Part shown: positions 1-11,615 of the stretch, one piece after another
Layout of the letters: each line of letters opens with the position of its first letter
How positions within the stretch are numbered: the first letter of the stretch is position 1
From: Skermanella stibiiresistens SB22
GTDB lineage: Bacteria; Pseudomonadota; Alphaproteobacteria; Azospirillales; Azospirillaceae
Reading direction: 5' to 3'
Assembly: GCF_000576635.1 (NCBI RefSeq)
Contig: NZ_AVFL01000005.1
Location: 265,318-329,317, forward strand
Length of the DNA stretch: 64,000 nucleotides
Position numbers and translations under genes: made by a program
Notes under the pieces: generated by a model
Seen by the model: only the letters and a program-made list of their open reading frames with translations
The model's database searches: none
Told to the model about the DNA's origin: nothing

Positions 1-2
1 AC

Positions 3-893
3 GGGATGATCACGCTGCTGGAGCGGCGCGGCGTGCCGCGCGGGTTGGCGGTGGGTGTCGTGTTCACCGTGTTCTTGGCGTGCCTGCTGGGGATCTTCCT
101 GATCCTGCTGCCCCTGCTGCTGGTCCAGGTGGCCCAGCTCGTCCAGCAGCTTCCCGCCATCCTCGCCCGGACGCAGGATCTGATCCTGGGACTGCCGGAA
201 CGGTATCCCGACCTTTTCGAGGACCAACAGATCCGCGAGTTCCTGGCGTCGTTGCGGAACGACCTGATAAACATGGGCCAGCGCATCCTGAGCGCCTCGG
301 TCTCGTGGCTGCCGGCGCTGGTCAACGTGGTGGTCTACCTCATCCTGATGCCGATGCTGGTGTTCTTCTTCCTGAAGGACAAGGCGCTGATCCTCGGCTG
401 GGTCCTGCGCTTCCTGCCGCCGGAAAGGCCGCTTGCGGAGCAGGTCTGGCGCGAGGTCGACGCGGAGATCGGCGGCTATGTCCGCGGCAAGATCTACGAA
501 CTCCTGATCGTCTCGGTGGTAACCTACCTCGCCTTCGCGCCGCTTGGCCTCCAGTTCGCCCCGCTGCTGGCGATCACGACCGGCCTGTCCACCTTCATCC
601 CCTATATCGGGGTGGCGCTGGCCGCCATCCCGGTCGCCGTGATCGCCTACGCCCAGTGGGGAACCGGGCCGGACTTCCTCTGGGTGATGGGCGCCTACGC
701 CGTGATCCAGCTGATCGACGGCAACGTCCTGGCGCCTCTCCTCCTGGCGGAGGTCGTCAACCTGCACCCCACGGCGGTCATCGTCGCCTTGCTGGTGTTC
801 GGCGGCATCTGGGGCTTCTGGGGAATCTTCTTCGCCATTCCGCTGGCAACTCTTGTCCACGCCGTGCTGAACGCTTGGCCGCGGGTCAGGTGA
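3..893 (+). CDS. AI-2E/PerM family permease, 5' end cut off by window
   Basis: Integral membrane permease of the AI-2E exporter/PerM family (also called UPF0118). About 295 residues are visible, while family members are about 350, so the N-terminus and first membrane helices lie upstream. The frame is open to the window edge and the in-frame ATG at 6 is probably internal. Visible hydrophobic segments include a leucine-rich one near residues 20-45, one around VVVYLILMPMLVFFFLKD, and a C-terminal block (LAITTGLSTFIPYIGVALAAIP, then VIVALLVFGGIWGFWGIFFAIPLA). The FIPYIG and GGIWGFWG motifs are typical of the family. The transported substrate cannot be inferred. The downstream gene is convergent. 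Confidence 0.9.
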   Translation, partial: GMITLLERRGVPRGLAVGVVFTVFLACLLGIFLILLPLLLVQVAQLVQQLPAILARTQDLILGLPERYPDLFEDQQIREFLASLRNDLINMGQRILSASVSWLPALVNVVVYLILMPMLVFFFLKDKALILGWVLRFLPPERPLAEQVWREVDAEIGGYVRGKIYELLIVSVVTYLAFAPLGLQFAPLLAITTGLSTFIPYIGVALAAIPVAVIAYAQWGTGPDFLWVMGAYAVIQLIDGNVLAPLLLAEVVNLHPTAVIVALLVFGGIWGFWGIFFAIPLATLVHAVLNAWPRVR

Positions 894-962
894 GCGCCGA
901 CGGCTTCCGCCGCCCCCACGCAGGGCGGGGACGGCGGATCGGACTTGGACCCGACGGATCCG

Positions 963-1484
963 TCAGTCGGAATCGCGGCGGGCTTGGCTGTCCTTGACCG
1001 ACTGGGAGGCCCGGCCGATCTCCCGCGGATCGAGCGTCGCCGGCGCTTTCTGGTTCTCCACCATCTTCATGGAGCCGTTCGCGGTCCTGTCGGAACTCGG
1101 ATGGTGGCGGACACGGTTCTGGCGCTTCAATTCCAAAGCGCGCTTGGCGATGTCGCTTTGGCCTTCATCGGTCTCGGCTTTCTCGATCCGCGCCAACTCG
1201 CGGTTGACCCGTTTCAGGGCACCGGTGAAAATCTTCCGTTTGGTCTCGGTGCCGGAATTGTCACTGGCCGGCGCGATGCCCCGAGGCTCCGCTTTTCCAC
1301 GCATCTCACGGCGTTGTTGCTGGGCGCGGTCCCGAGCCTTACTCCTGTAATCCCGCAGTACTCTCAAGACATCCGATAGCTCTTTCTTGGAAAGCCCACA
1401 GATGTTTGGATAATGGGTGCGCTCGACAATTTCAAACTCATTGGAGGCCAGCATCCGTTTCTCGGCGGATATGGGAATTCCCAT
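963..1484 (-). CDS. Conserved hypothetical basic, coiled-coil-prone protein
   Basis: 173-residue, highly charged soluble protein with no signal peptide or membrane segment. I recognise the layout from uncharacterised alphaproteobacterial proteins, without known function: an N-terminal MGIPISAEKRM segment, a THYP motif, a KARDRAQQQRREMRGKAEPRG helix, and a C-terminal HHPSSDRTA plus GRASQ..DSQARRD tail. Start at 1484 was chosen because GGAG lies 8 nt upstream. A longer in-frame start at 1613 adds 43 unlike residues and lacks a good ribosome binding site. It is divergent from nhaA (229 bp between starts) and convergent with the permease at the window edge. No function is assigned. Confidence 0.7.
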   Translation of the reverse strand: MGIPISAEKRMLASNEFEIVERTHYPNICGLSKKELSDVLRVLRDYRSKARDRAQQQRREMRGKAEPRGIAPASDNSGTETKRKIFTGALKRVNRELARIEKAETDEGQSDIAKRALELKRQNRVRHHPSSDRTANGSMKMVENQKAPATLDPREIGRASQSVKDSQARRDSD

Positions 1485-1613
1485 TGTTTTATCTCCATTC
1501 TCATGTCGAGAAGCCCTATTTGGACTTCGATCGTCGTTTTCCCAGTCCCTCCAAACGCCTTTGTTGTCGAAATTCCCGAGCATAGACCCATCTGGACGGG
1601 AACCCGCCTTCAT

Positions 1614-1652
1614 CGCGCGGGCGTACCGGTCGAAGACCGGACGGTCCGCGCG
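1614..1652 (+). promoter_or_regulatory. Long GC-rich stem-loop in the nhaA leader
   Basis: Nested perfect arms: CGCGCGG (1614-1620) pairs with CCGCGCG (1646-1652), CGT (1622-1624) with ACG (1641-1643), and CCGGTC (1626-1631) with GACCGG (1635-1640), closing on a 3-nt loop. It sits 60 nt upstream of the nhaA ATG on the same strand. Li+ riboswitches (nhaA-I and nhaA-II motifs) are known upstream of nhaA genes, but I cannot match the consensus by eye. It could also be a terminator-like stem without a U-tract. Confidence 0.4.
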
Positions 1653-1712
1653 GTGTGAGACGTTTCCGCGCGTCCCGCACCTCCCATTCCCCTGATACGG
1701 AAAAGACAGAGA

Positions 1713-2918
1713 ATGGCATCCAACACTTCGCCCCGGTGGTCGCGGCCCTTATCGATGCTTCGCCAGTTCATCCATATGGAGGCGTCCGGTGGACTGGTCC
1801 TGATGGCGGCGGCGGCCGCGGCCATGGTGGTGGCGAATTCACCTTTGGCGCAGACCTATTTCACCGTCCTGAATTCCTATGTTTTTGGATTGAGTGTCGG
1901 CCACTGGATCAACGACGCCTTGATGGCGATCTTCTTCCTGCTGGTCGGTCTGGAGATCAAGCGCGAGTTCCTGGACGGCCAGCTGTCCACCTGGTCCAGG
2001 CGTGTCCTCCCCGGCGCCGCCGCGGTTGGCGGCATGCTGGCGCCAGCATTGATCTACATCGCCTTCAACCTGAACACGCCGGAGACCCTGGCCGGATGGG
2101 CGATCCCCGCCGCCACGGATATCGCCTTCGCCCTGGGCGTGCTGTCGTTGCTGGGTTCGCGGGTGCCGATGTCGCTCCGCGTCTTCCTGACGGCCCTGGC
2201 GATCCTCGACGACCTGGGCGCCGTCCTGATCATCGCCGTCTTCTACACGGCGGATTTGTCGTTGTTCAACCTGGGGATGGCGGCCGTCGTGCTGCTCTGC
2301 CTGATCGGGCTGAACCGGTTCGGCGTCGCCAAGCTGTGGCCCTACCTGGTACTGGCTCCCGTCCTGTGGTTCTTCGTGTTCCAGTCCGGAATCCACGCCA
2401 CCCTGGCCGGCGTGGCGTTGGCCCTGACCATTCCGCTGACCCAAAGCAAGGGCCGCCCGGACGACGCCCACTCGCCCCTGCACCGCTTGGAGCACGCGCT
2501 GGTTGGTTGGGTCGCCTTCCTCGTCATCCCGATCTTCGGCTTCGCCAACGCCGGTGTCTCGCTGGCCGGACTGGACGCCTCGATCCTCACCGGGCCCGTG
2601 CCGCTGGGCATCGCGGTGGCCTTGTTCGTCGGCAAGCAGATCGGCGTGTTCGGCGCCGCCTGGGCCGTCATCCGGCTGGGAGCCGCCGACCTGCCGATCG
2701 GCGCCACCATGGCGCAACTCTATGGCGTGGCCCTGCTGTGCGGCATCGGCTTCACCATGAGCCTGTTCATCGGCGTGCTGGCTTTCCCGACCAGTCCCGA
2801 ACTGGTGGATTCGGTCAAGGTCGGCGTGCTGGCGGGCTCGCTGGTGTCGGGCTTGGTCGGCTGGGCGGTCCTGATGAAGGCGCCGCGCGAGGCCATGCCC
2901 GTGACCAAGGCGGCGTGA
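1713..2918 (+). CDS. nhaA: Na+/H+ antiporter NhaA
   Basis: Inner-membrane electrogenic sodium/proton antiporter for Na+ export and pH homeostasis. At 401 residues it matches the family size (E. coli 388). The diagnostic segments are [29 protein letters not shown] and the paired aspartates in [10 protein letters not shown] (D166-D167), equivalent to the essential D163/D164 of E. coli NhaA. About eleven or twelve hydrophobic segments follow. The ATG start is followed by a short polar N-terminus and an amphipathic [12 protein letters not shown] helix, as in homologues. It stands alone, with a strong leader stem-loop upstream and a perfect 30-bp palindrome after its stop. Confidence 0.97.
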   Translation: MASNTSPRWSRPLSMLRQFIHMEASGGLVLMAAAAAAMVVANSPLAQTYFTVLNSYVFGLSVGHWINDALMAIFFLLVGLEIKREFLDGQLSTWSRRVLPGAAAVGGMLAPALIYIAFNLNTPETLAGWAIPAATDIAFALGVLSLLGSRVPMSLRVFLTALAILDDLGAVLIIAVFYTADLSLFNLGMAAVVLLCLIGLNRFGVAKLWPYLVLAPVLWFFVFQSGIHATLAGVALALTIPLTQSKGRPDDAHSPLHRLEHALVGWVAFLVIPIFGFANAGVSLAGLDASILTGPVPLGIAVALFVGKQIGVFGAAWAVIRLGAADLPIGATMAQLYGVALLCGIGFTMSLFIGVLAFPTSPELVDSVKVGVLAGSLVSGLVGWAVLMKAPREAMPVTKAA

Positions 2919-2926
2919 GCTCGGTT

Positions 2927-2956
2927 GGCTGGCGGCTCCGCGCGGAGCCGCCAGCC
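2927..2956. terminator. Perfect 30-bp palindrome between convergent genes
   Basis: The arms 2927-2939 (GGCTGGCGGCTCC) and 2944-2956 (GGAGCCGCCAGCC) are perfectly complementary around a GCGC centre, 8 bp after the nhaA stop and 12 bp before the stop of the convergent binding-protein gene. The stem suits a bidirectional transcription end, although neither side has a clear U-tract, so a Rho-independent mechanism is not certain. Confidence 0.6.
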
Positions 2957-2968
2957 CAGGGTTCGTCG

Positions 2969-3931
2969 TTAGAACGGCGAGTCCGGGAAGTAGAACTCCT
3001 TCGCGTTGTCCTTGGTGATCAGAACCGAGGGGATAATCGTGGTCGCCGGCAGCGCCTCACCCTTCAGACGGGCTTCCGCCGTCATCTTGATGGCGTCGTA
3101 GATGAATTTCGGCGAGTAGGACACGTTGGCCTGGATGCGCGGGTCCTTGGCGTCGATCAGCGTCTTGATCATGCCCTTGGCCCCGGCGCCGCCGAACACG
3201 ATCTTGATGTCGTCGCGCTTGGCCTGCTCGATCGCCTTCAGCACGCCGATCGCCATGTCGTCGTCGGCGGCCCAGACGGCGTCGATCTGCTTGAACCGGG
3301 TCAGGTAGTCCTGCATCACCTTGAAGGCGTCGTCGCGGTTCCAGTTGGCGTATTTGGCGTCGAGCAGCTTGATGTCGGGATAGGCCTTCATCACGCCGTT
3401 GAAGGCGTCCATCCGCTCGTTGTCGAGCGTGGTGGCGATGCCGCGCAGCGCCACGATGTTACCCTTGCCGTCCAATGTCTTGGCGATGTACTCGGCCGGC
3501 ACCTTGCCGAACGCGGTGTTGTCGCCGGAGACATAGGCGTCCTGCGCGCTGGTGTCGGTCAGGCCGCGGTCGACCACCGTGACGTAGACGCCCTTGCCCT
3601 TGACCTGCGCCACCGGCTTGGTCAGCGCCGCGGATTCGAATGGGAAGATCACCAACGCGTTGATCTTGTTGGCGGTCGCCAGGTCCTGGAGCTGGTTCGC
3701 CTGCTCACCGGCGTTGGCCGCCGTCTTGATCGTGACCTTCAGGTCGGGGTTCGCCTTTTCCAGCTCCTTCTTGGCCTCGTTCGCCCACCAGACGATGCCG
3801 GCGGTGAAGCTGTGGGTGGCGGCCGGGATGGCGACGCCCAGGTTCACCTTGTTCTGGGCGAAGGCGGCGCCGGGTGCGGCGAGCGCCACCGCGGTGACGG
3901 CGATGGCGAGCAGGTGTTTCTTGAGTTTCAT
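2969..3931 (-). CDS. Sugar ABC transporter periplasmic binding protein
   Basis: 320-residue type I periplasmic binding protein (Peripla_BP_4/RbsB-like) that delivers a sugar to the permease and ATPase encoded just upstream in the same operon. The first 25 residues form a signal peptide (MKLKKHLLAIAV...APGAAFA|QN). The mature part has the typical NKVNLGVAIPAATHSFTAG start, the QANQLQDL segment and a hinge region VWAADDDMAIGVLKAIEQA. The ATG at 3931 has GGGAGG 9 nt upstream. It is the last gene of the ROK-ATPase-permease-binding protein operon, 42 bp after the permease. Ribose, xylose and similar sugars are all possible; the sequence does not settle which. Confidence 0.9.
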   Translation of the reverse strand: MKLKKHLLAIAVTAVALAAPGAAFAQNKVNLGVAIPAATHSFTAGIVWWANEAKKELEKANPDLKVTIKTAANAGEQANQLQDLATANKINALVIFPFESAALTKPVAQVKGKGVYVTVVDRGLTDTSAQDAYVSGDNTAFGKVPAEYIAKTLDGKGNIVALRGIATTLDNERMDAFNGVMKAYPDIKLLDAKYANWNRDDAFKVMQDYLTRFKQIDAVWAADDDMAIGVLKAIEQAKRDDIKIVFGGAGAKGMIKTLIDAKDPRIQANVSYSPKFIYDAIKMTAEARLKGEALPATTIIPSVLITKDNAKEFYFPDSPF

Positions 3932-3973
3932 GGTCGTTATCCTCCCCGGATGATCGAGTTGTTGGTTTTCGGG

Positions 3974-4981
<1,008 letters not shown>

Positions 4982-4982
4982 C

Positions 4983-6526
<1,544 letters not shown>

Positions 6527-6530
<4 letters not shown>

Positions 6531-7798
6531 GCCCGGCCCTCCTCTGGCTGGAAGCCGCGCGTCCGGCTCCAACCGCGCCCCAGGTCCCTGCCCCAGCCCC
6601 TCATGGCCTCGCGCATCCCCAGCACGCCGGCACCGACCAGCGCGGCGTCCTCGCCGGACGGCATGTACTGGATCTCCAGGTTGCGGGTCGAGAGCGCCAG
6701 CGAGCGCTGATAGACGCTCTGCCGGACCGAGGCCAGCAGCAGCGGCCCGACGCGGGCGGCAGGCCCGCCGATGAAGACGTGGGACGGGTTGAAGAAATTG
6801 ACGACCGAGGCCAGCATCTGCCCGATCAGCCCGCCCGCGCGCTGGATGATCATGTTGGACGCGACGTCGCCCGCCCGGCTGGCTTGGGCGACATCCTGGA
6901 AGTCGATCGAGCGGTCGGGGCTGGCGGCCCGCGATTCGGCCAGCATCCCCGCCAGCATCGCGCTCTCGCCGGACAGGGCGGCCTCGACGCCCATCCGCGC
7001 GATGGCGGGACCGGCGGCCATCGCCTCGACGCAGCCGATGTTGCCGCAGTGGCAGCGGGGGCCATGGCTATCGACGCAGATATGGCCGACATCGCCGGCG
7101 GAGCCGTTGGCGCCTCGGTAGACCTCGCCATGGCAGACGATGCCGCAGCCGATGCCGGTGCTGACCTTGATGACGAGGAAGTTTTGCAGCGTCCGGCGCA
7201 GGTGCCAAAGCTCGCCCAGCGCCATCAGGTTGACGTCGTTGTCGACGAAGATCGGCGCCGCGTAGTCGGATCTCATGTCGGCGCGGATCGAGAAGCCGTC
7301 CCATTCCGGCATAAGCGGCGGCGCCACCAGTTCGGCCGCCTCGAAATTGACCGGGCCGGGAACGCCGATGCCGATCCCCAGCACTTGGCGCGGATCGGCG
7401 CCGCATTGGGCCAGCAGATCGCGCATCGCCGCCCTGACGCGGGCCAGCACCAGCCCCGGTCCGCGCCGCACGTTGATGTCCTCGCCGTGACGCGCCAGCA
7501 CGTGGAGATCGGGGGTCATGACCGCGATGTCGAACCGTGTGGCGTCGAGGTCGACACCCAGCACGACACCCAGCCCTCGGTGGAGCCGGATCGTCTCGGC
7601 GCGCCGCCCGCCGGTCGAGTCACGGGGACCGGTTTCCTCGATGATGCCCTGATCGAGCAGGCTCGCGATGATTGAATTGGCGCGTGTCTTGGAGAACGCC
7701 GCCCGTGTCGACACCGTGTCGCGGGACAGTCCCGGAGACCAGAACGTCAGGTCCAGCACGGCCAATTCGCTGGCCGACAGGTCAGACCACGGGTTCAT
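6527..7798 (-). CDS. ROK family transcriptional regulator
   Basis: 423-residue NagC/XylR-type repressor. An N-terminal winged helix-turn-helix (about residues 8-70: SELAVLDLTFWSPGLSRDTV, then FSKTRANSIIASLLDQGIIEE) is joined to a sugar-kinase-like ROK domain. The ROK zinc motif is intact: GHICVDSHGPRCHCGNIGCVE carries the His and three Cys ligands. It is the first gene of the operon and overlaps the ATPase start by 4 bp, so it is likely a sugar-responsive controller of its own operon. No operator was recognised upstream of 7798. Confidence 0.92.
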
Positions 7799-8056
7799 GA
7801 CGGCTCACTCGGTCGACTCCCCTTGCCAGCCGTCTCATCGCGGCTTGGAGATCAGGCTAGATGCGAAGCTTTTGACCGTCAAGCGACAACTTCGGCCTGA
7901 TTATGCGATGTTTGGCCTTTTTTGGTCTAAAGTCGCGGCCGTTGCGAGGGGTGTTGATAAGGTACACCCACCTTGTCTGTTGATGTATTCTGCGCCCCTG
8001 GATGCCGGGTACCCCGGTGGTGGGCCATCAGCCCGGTCGAGCAGGCGGCGAATGTC

Positions 8057-8203
8057 ATGGCTATGCGACAAGTGATCAACGCCATTGAAGACGAAGATCT
8101 TCCGATCACGGCGATAAACGCGGCCGGAGGCGCTTTCGATTGGTTGGCGGAAGAGCCCGACCTGTACGATGACGCGGACTTGGTAGAACGCTATCGGCCA
8201 TGA
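8057..8203 (+). CDS. Possible small acidic protein
   Basis: 48-residue ORF starting at ATG 8057; an in-frame TTG start at 7973 would give 76 residues. The C-terminal half is acidic and aromatic (AFDWLAEEPDLYDDADLVERY), somewhat like the C-terminal tails of small antitoxins. No toxin partner is adjacent and the ribosome binding site is weak (AGG about 13 nt upstream). It may be a real small gene or the 3' remnant of a lost one. Function unknown. Confidence 0.3.
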   Translation: MAMRQVINAIEDEDLPITAINAAGGAFDWLAEEPDLYDDADLVERYRP

Positions 8204-8376
8204 TGACCGCCCCATTTCGAGCGATTATTGCTACCGACTTTTCCGCTCCCTGATCTTTCCGCAGGCGAACGTCGCCCCGCCCTTGTCGTTTCCATTGATA
8301 ATGATCGTCGGGGAATGTTGTGGTGGCTTGTACCAACAGTTATGAATAATGACCAGTCTCGAATGAACGTCCCACG

Positions 8377-8411
8377 GTAGGTCGGATAAAGCGAAGCGGC
8401 ATCCGACCTAC
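8377..8411. repeat. REP-like palindromic element
   Basis: Perfect 11-bp arms GTAGGTCGGAT (8377-8387) and ATCCGACCTAC (8401-8411) flank a 13-base centre. The layout closely resembles enterobacterial REP sequences (GTAGGCCGGAT...ATCCGGC type). It lies 52 bp past the end of the RND gene. Only one copy is in the window, so the repeat nature is inferred from resemblance. Confidence 0.55.
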
Positions 8412-8462
8412 GAGAAGTCTGACAAACTCGCGACCATTCATATTATTATTCTGGAAAGACGT

Positions 8463-11400
8463 TTAGGTGATGCCGATTCCACTTGGCTCGCCACTCATCG
8501 AGCGATTTTTGGCGTCAGCCCCGTTTAGGGTTCGAGGCCCGATCGCCTGATCGCGCTCCTTGGATTCGCTCGGCCGGACCTTGAACCAGATCGCGTAGAG
8601 GGCCGGCAGGAAGACCAGGATCAGCACGGTGCCGCCGGCGGTGCCGCCGATCAGGGTGTAGGCCATCGAACCCCAGAAGACGGATGTCGTCAGGGGGATG
8701 AAGGCGAGCACGGCGGCCAGCGCCGTCAGGATGACGGGGCGGGCGCGCTGGACCGTCGCCTCGACGACGGCGTGGTAATCGTCCATGCCCTCCCGCTGAT
8801 TGGTGTGGATCTGGCCGATCAGGATCAGCGTGTTCCGCATCAGGATGCCGGACAGGCCGATCAAGCCCAGGATCGCGTTGAAGCCGAATGGCTGGCCGAA
8901 CAGCAGGAGGACCGGCACGGCGCCGACCAATCCCAGGGGCGCGGTCAGGAACACCATCGTCATCGCCGCCAGCGAGCGTGTCTGGAGGATGAGCACCAGC
9001 AGCGTCAGCGCGATCATGATCGGGAACAGGGGAGCCAGCGCCGCGTTGGCCTTGGCCGAGTCCTCGATGTTGCCGCCCATCTCGATCCTGTAGCCAAACG
9101 GCAAGGCCGCGATCACCGGCGCCAGCGCCCGCCATATCTCCATCGAGACCTGCGGCGGCTGGAGGGTCTCGTCGATGTCGGTCTGGACCGTGATCGTCGG
9201 CGTGCGGTCGCGGCGGCGGAGGATGGGGTCTTCCGCGCGGACCTCGACATGGCCGATCTGGCTGAGCGGGATCGGGTGGCCGTCATGGCTGGTCAGCGTC
9301 AGGTCGCCCAACCGTGCCGGGTCGAGCCGTTCGGGACCGGAACCGCGGGCGACAACGTCGACCGTCCGGATGTCCTCGCGCACCTGGGTGACAGTCACGC
9401 CGGTCAGCAGGAACTGAAGCTGTTCTCCGGCGTCGCCGGGCGTCAGTCCGATCAGCCGCAAGCGGTCCTGATCGAGCACGAAATGGACGGTGGGCACGCG
9501 CTCGCCCCAGTCCTGGTTGACTTGCCGGGTGTGCGGATTGGCGCGGGCGACCGCCTGGACCTCGCCGGCGATGGCGCGAAGCTTGGCGATGTCGGGACCC
9601 ATCACCCGGAAATTGACCATGAAGCGGGAATACGGGCCGAACACCAGTTGCGTCGCGCGCAGCCGCGCCTCCGGCGCCAAGCCCTCGGCGATCCGCTCGC
9701 GCAGGCGGAGCTTCAAGCGGTCGCGGGCCTCGGCGTCCGGGGTCAGCACGATCACCTTGGCGAAGGACGGATCGGGCAGTTCGGGATTGTAGGACAGCAC
9801 GAAGCGGGGGGCGCCCCGGCCGATATAGCTGGTGACGATCTCCGCCTCCGGCTGCTCCCTCAGCCAAGCCTCGACCTTGGCGGTCGCGGCGCTGGTGGCG
9901 GCGATGCTGGTCCCTTCCGGCATCTGGACCTCGACCAGCACCTCCGGCCGGTCGGAGTTCGGGAAGAACTGCTGCTTGACCAACCCCATGCCGGCGCCGG
10001 AAAGAGCCAGGGCGCCGACGACGGCCGCCGCGACGCCAAATTTGTGGCGGATCGACCAGCGGACCATGCGGCGCAGCCGCTGGTAGTTGGGCGTAGCATA
10101 GATCTGGGCGTGCCCGCCGGGGATCGGCTTGATGTCGGGCAGCAGCTTGACGCCGAGATAGGGGGTGAAGACGACCGCGACGAACCACGACGCGATCAGC
10201 GCGAAGCCGACGATCCAAAAGATGTTGCCGGCGTACTCGCCGGCGGTCGACCGCGCGAATCCCACCGGGGTGAAGCCGATGACGGTGATGACGGTGCCTG
10301 ACAGCATCGGTGCCGCCGTGTGGCTCCAGGCGTAGGCGGCGGCCGCCGTCCGCTCCATGCCTTCCTCCAATTTCACCACCATCATCTCGATGGCGATGAT
10401 CGCGTCGTCCACCAGCAGGCCGAGCGAGATGATCAGCGCTCCCAGCGTGATCCGGTCGAACGCGCGTCCGGTGTCGAGCATGACGACGAAGACCGCCGCC
10501 AGCGTCAGCGGCACCGCCGCCACGACCACGAGTCCGACCCGCCAGCCGAGGCTGACCAGGCTGACGATCATGACGACGCCCAGGGCCACGAAGAACTTGA
10601 GCATGAACTCGTCCACGGCCTCGCGGATGTTGACCGCCTGATCCGTCACCTTGGTCAGGCTGACGCCAGCCGGAAGCTCCGCCGATATCCTCAGCCGCTC
10701 CGCCTCCAGCGCCTCGCCCAGGTCAAGGCCGTTCCAAGCGTCCTGCATGACGATGCCGAGCATCAGCGCCGGCTCGCCATTGTGGCGGATCAGGAAGGTC
10801 GCGGGGTCCTCGTAGCCGCGCTTGACGTCGGCGACGTCGGACAGCCGCAGCGTGCGGCCACCGGAAACGATCGGCGTGTCGCGGATCTTCTGGAGATCGT
10901 CGTAGGCTCCGTCCAGGCGGACGAAGACCTGGGGCCCATTGGTGTCGATCGACCCGGCCGGGGTGACCGCGTTTTGCCGCTGGAGAGCGTCGAAGATATC
11001 CCGCGCGCCGACGCCGAGCGTCGCCAGCCGGGCGTATGAGAACTCGACGAAGATCCGTTCCGGACGTTCGCCCAGGATGTCGACCTTCTTGACGCCCGCC
11101 ACGTGGAGAAAGCGCTGGCGCAGTTTCTCCGCCTCGCGGGTCAGCAGCCGGGGCGGCATCCCTGGCGCCTCGACGGCGTAGAGCGCGAAGGTCACGTCGG
11201 AGTATTCGTCGTTGACGAAGGGGCCGAGGGCGCCCTGGGGCAGGTCGCGCGCCTCGTCGCCCAGCTTCTTCCGCGCTTGGTAGAACTGTTCCGCCACGGC
11301 GTCGGCGGGGGTGTCGTCGCGCAGCGAGACGGTCATCAGCGCCAGCCCGGGCCGGGTGAAGGTCTCGACCTTGTCGTACCAGCGCAACTCCTGCACCCGC

Positions 11401-11615
11401 TTTTCCATCGGTTCGGCGACGAGGTCCCGCATCTCCTGGGCGGTGGCGCCCGGCCAGACGGCCGAGACCGTCAGCACCTTGATGGTGAAGGTCGGGTCCT
11501 CGGCGCGGCCCAGCTTGAGGAAGGCATACCCGCCGGCCAGCGTGATCGCGACGATCAGGAACAGCGTGATGGCCCGTTCGCGGACCGCCAGCGCCGAGAG
11601 GTTGAAGCCCATCAT
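8463..11615 (-). CDS. RND efflux transporter, inner-membrane permease
   Basis: 1050-residue proton-driven RND permease of the AcrB/HAE1 superfamily that exports substrates with the adaptor encoded just upstream. The N-terminal helix (ERAITLFLIVAITLAGGYAFLKLG) is followed by the first periplasmic domain (VWPGATAQEMRDLVAEPMEKRVQ...). The core helix has the proton-relay motif GLLVDDAIIAIEM. A second half repeats this design, ending near LIGLSGILMRNTLILIGQI and ILTALAAVLAFIPLTT. The start at 11615 overlaps the adaptor stop (ATGA). No outer-membrane channel gene is nearby, so a TolC-like protein elsewhere is presumably used. Substrate unknown. Confidence 0.93.
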   Translation of the reverse strand: MMGFNLSALAVRERAITLFLIVAITLAGGYAFLKLGRAEDPTFTIKVLTVSAVWPGATAQEMRDLVAEPMEKRVQELRWYDKVETFTRPGLALMTVSLRDDTPADAVAEQFYQARKKLGDEARDLPQGALGPFVNDEYSDVTFALYAVEAPGMPPRLLTREAEKLRQRFLHVAGVKKVDILGERPERIFVEFSYARLATLGVGARDIFDALQRQNAVTPAGSIDTNGPQVFVRLDGAYDDLQKIRDTPIVSGGRTLRLSDVADVKRGYEDPATFLIRHNGEPALMLGIVMQDAWNGLDLGEALEAERLRISAELPAGVSLTKVTDQAVNIREAVDEFMLKFFVALGVVMIVSLVSLGWRVGLVVVAAVPLTLAAVFVVMLDTGRAFDRITLGALIISLGLLVDDAIIAIEMMVVKLEEGMERTAAAAYAWSHTAAPMLSGTVITVIGFTPVGFARSTAGEYAGNIFWIVGFALIASWFVAVVFTPYLGVKLLPDIKPIPGGHAQIYATPNYQRLRRMVRWSIRHKFGVAAAVVGALALSGAGMGLVKQQFFPNSDRPEVLVEVQMPEGTSIAATSAATAKVEAWLREQPEAEIVTSYIGRGAPRFVLSYNPELPDPSFAKVIVLTPDAEARDRLKLRLRERIAEGLAPEARLRATQLVFGPYSRFMVNFRVMGPDIAKLRAIAGEVQAVARANPHTRQVNQDWGERVPTVHFVLDQDRLRLIGLTPGDAGEQLQFLLTGVTVTQVREDIRTVDVVARGSGPERLDPARLGDLTLTSHDGHPIPLSQIGHVEVRAEDPILRRRDRTPTITVQTDIDETLQPPQVSMEIWRALAPVIAALPFGYRIEMGGNIEDSAKANAALAPLFPIMIALTLLVLILQTRSLAAMTMVFLTAPLGLVGAVPVLLLFGQPFGFNAILGLIGLSGILMRNTLILIGQIHTNQREGMDDYHAVVEATVQRARPVILTALAAVLAFIPLTTSVFWGSMAYTLIGGTAGGTVLILVFLPALYAIWFKVRPSESKERDQAIGPRTLNGADAKNRSMSGEPSGIGIT

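Larger units (their letters stand above)
7799..8462. other. Sparse 664-bp intergenic region
   Basis: This separates the ROK operon (starting at 7798) from the end of the efflux operon (8463). It is less GC-rich than the surroundings. I can support only a weak small ORF (8057-8203) and one palindromic repeat (8377-8411). No tRNA, integrase or transposase fragment was recognised. Confidence 0.6.

Noticed and set aside
8106..8336. 76-codon minus-strand ORF in the sparse region
   Set aside because: Overlaps the competing plus ORF, has no domain pattern and poor start context.
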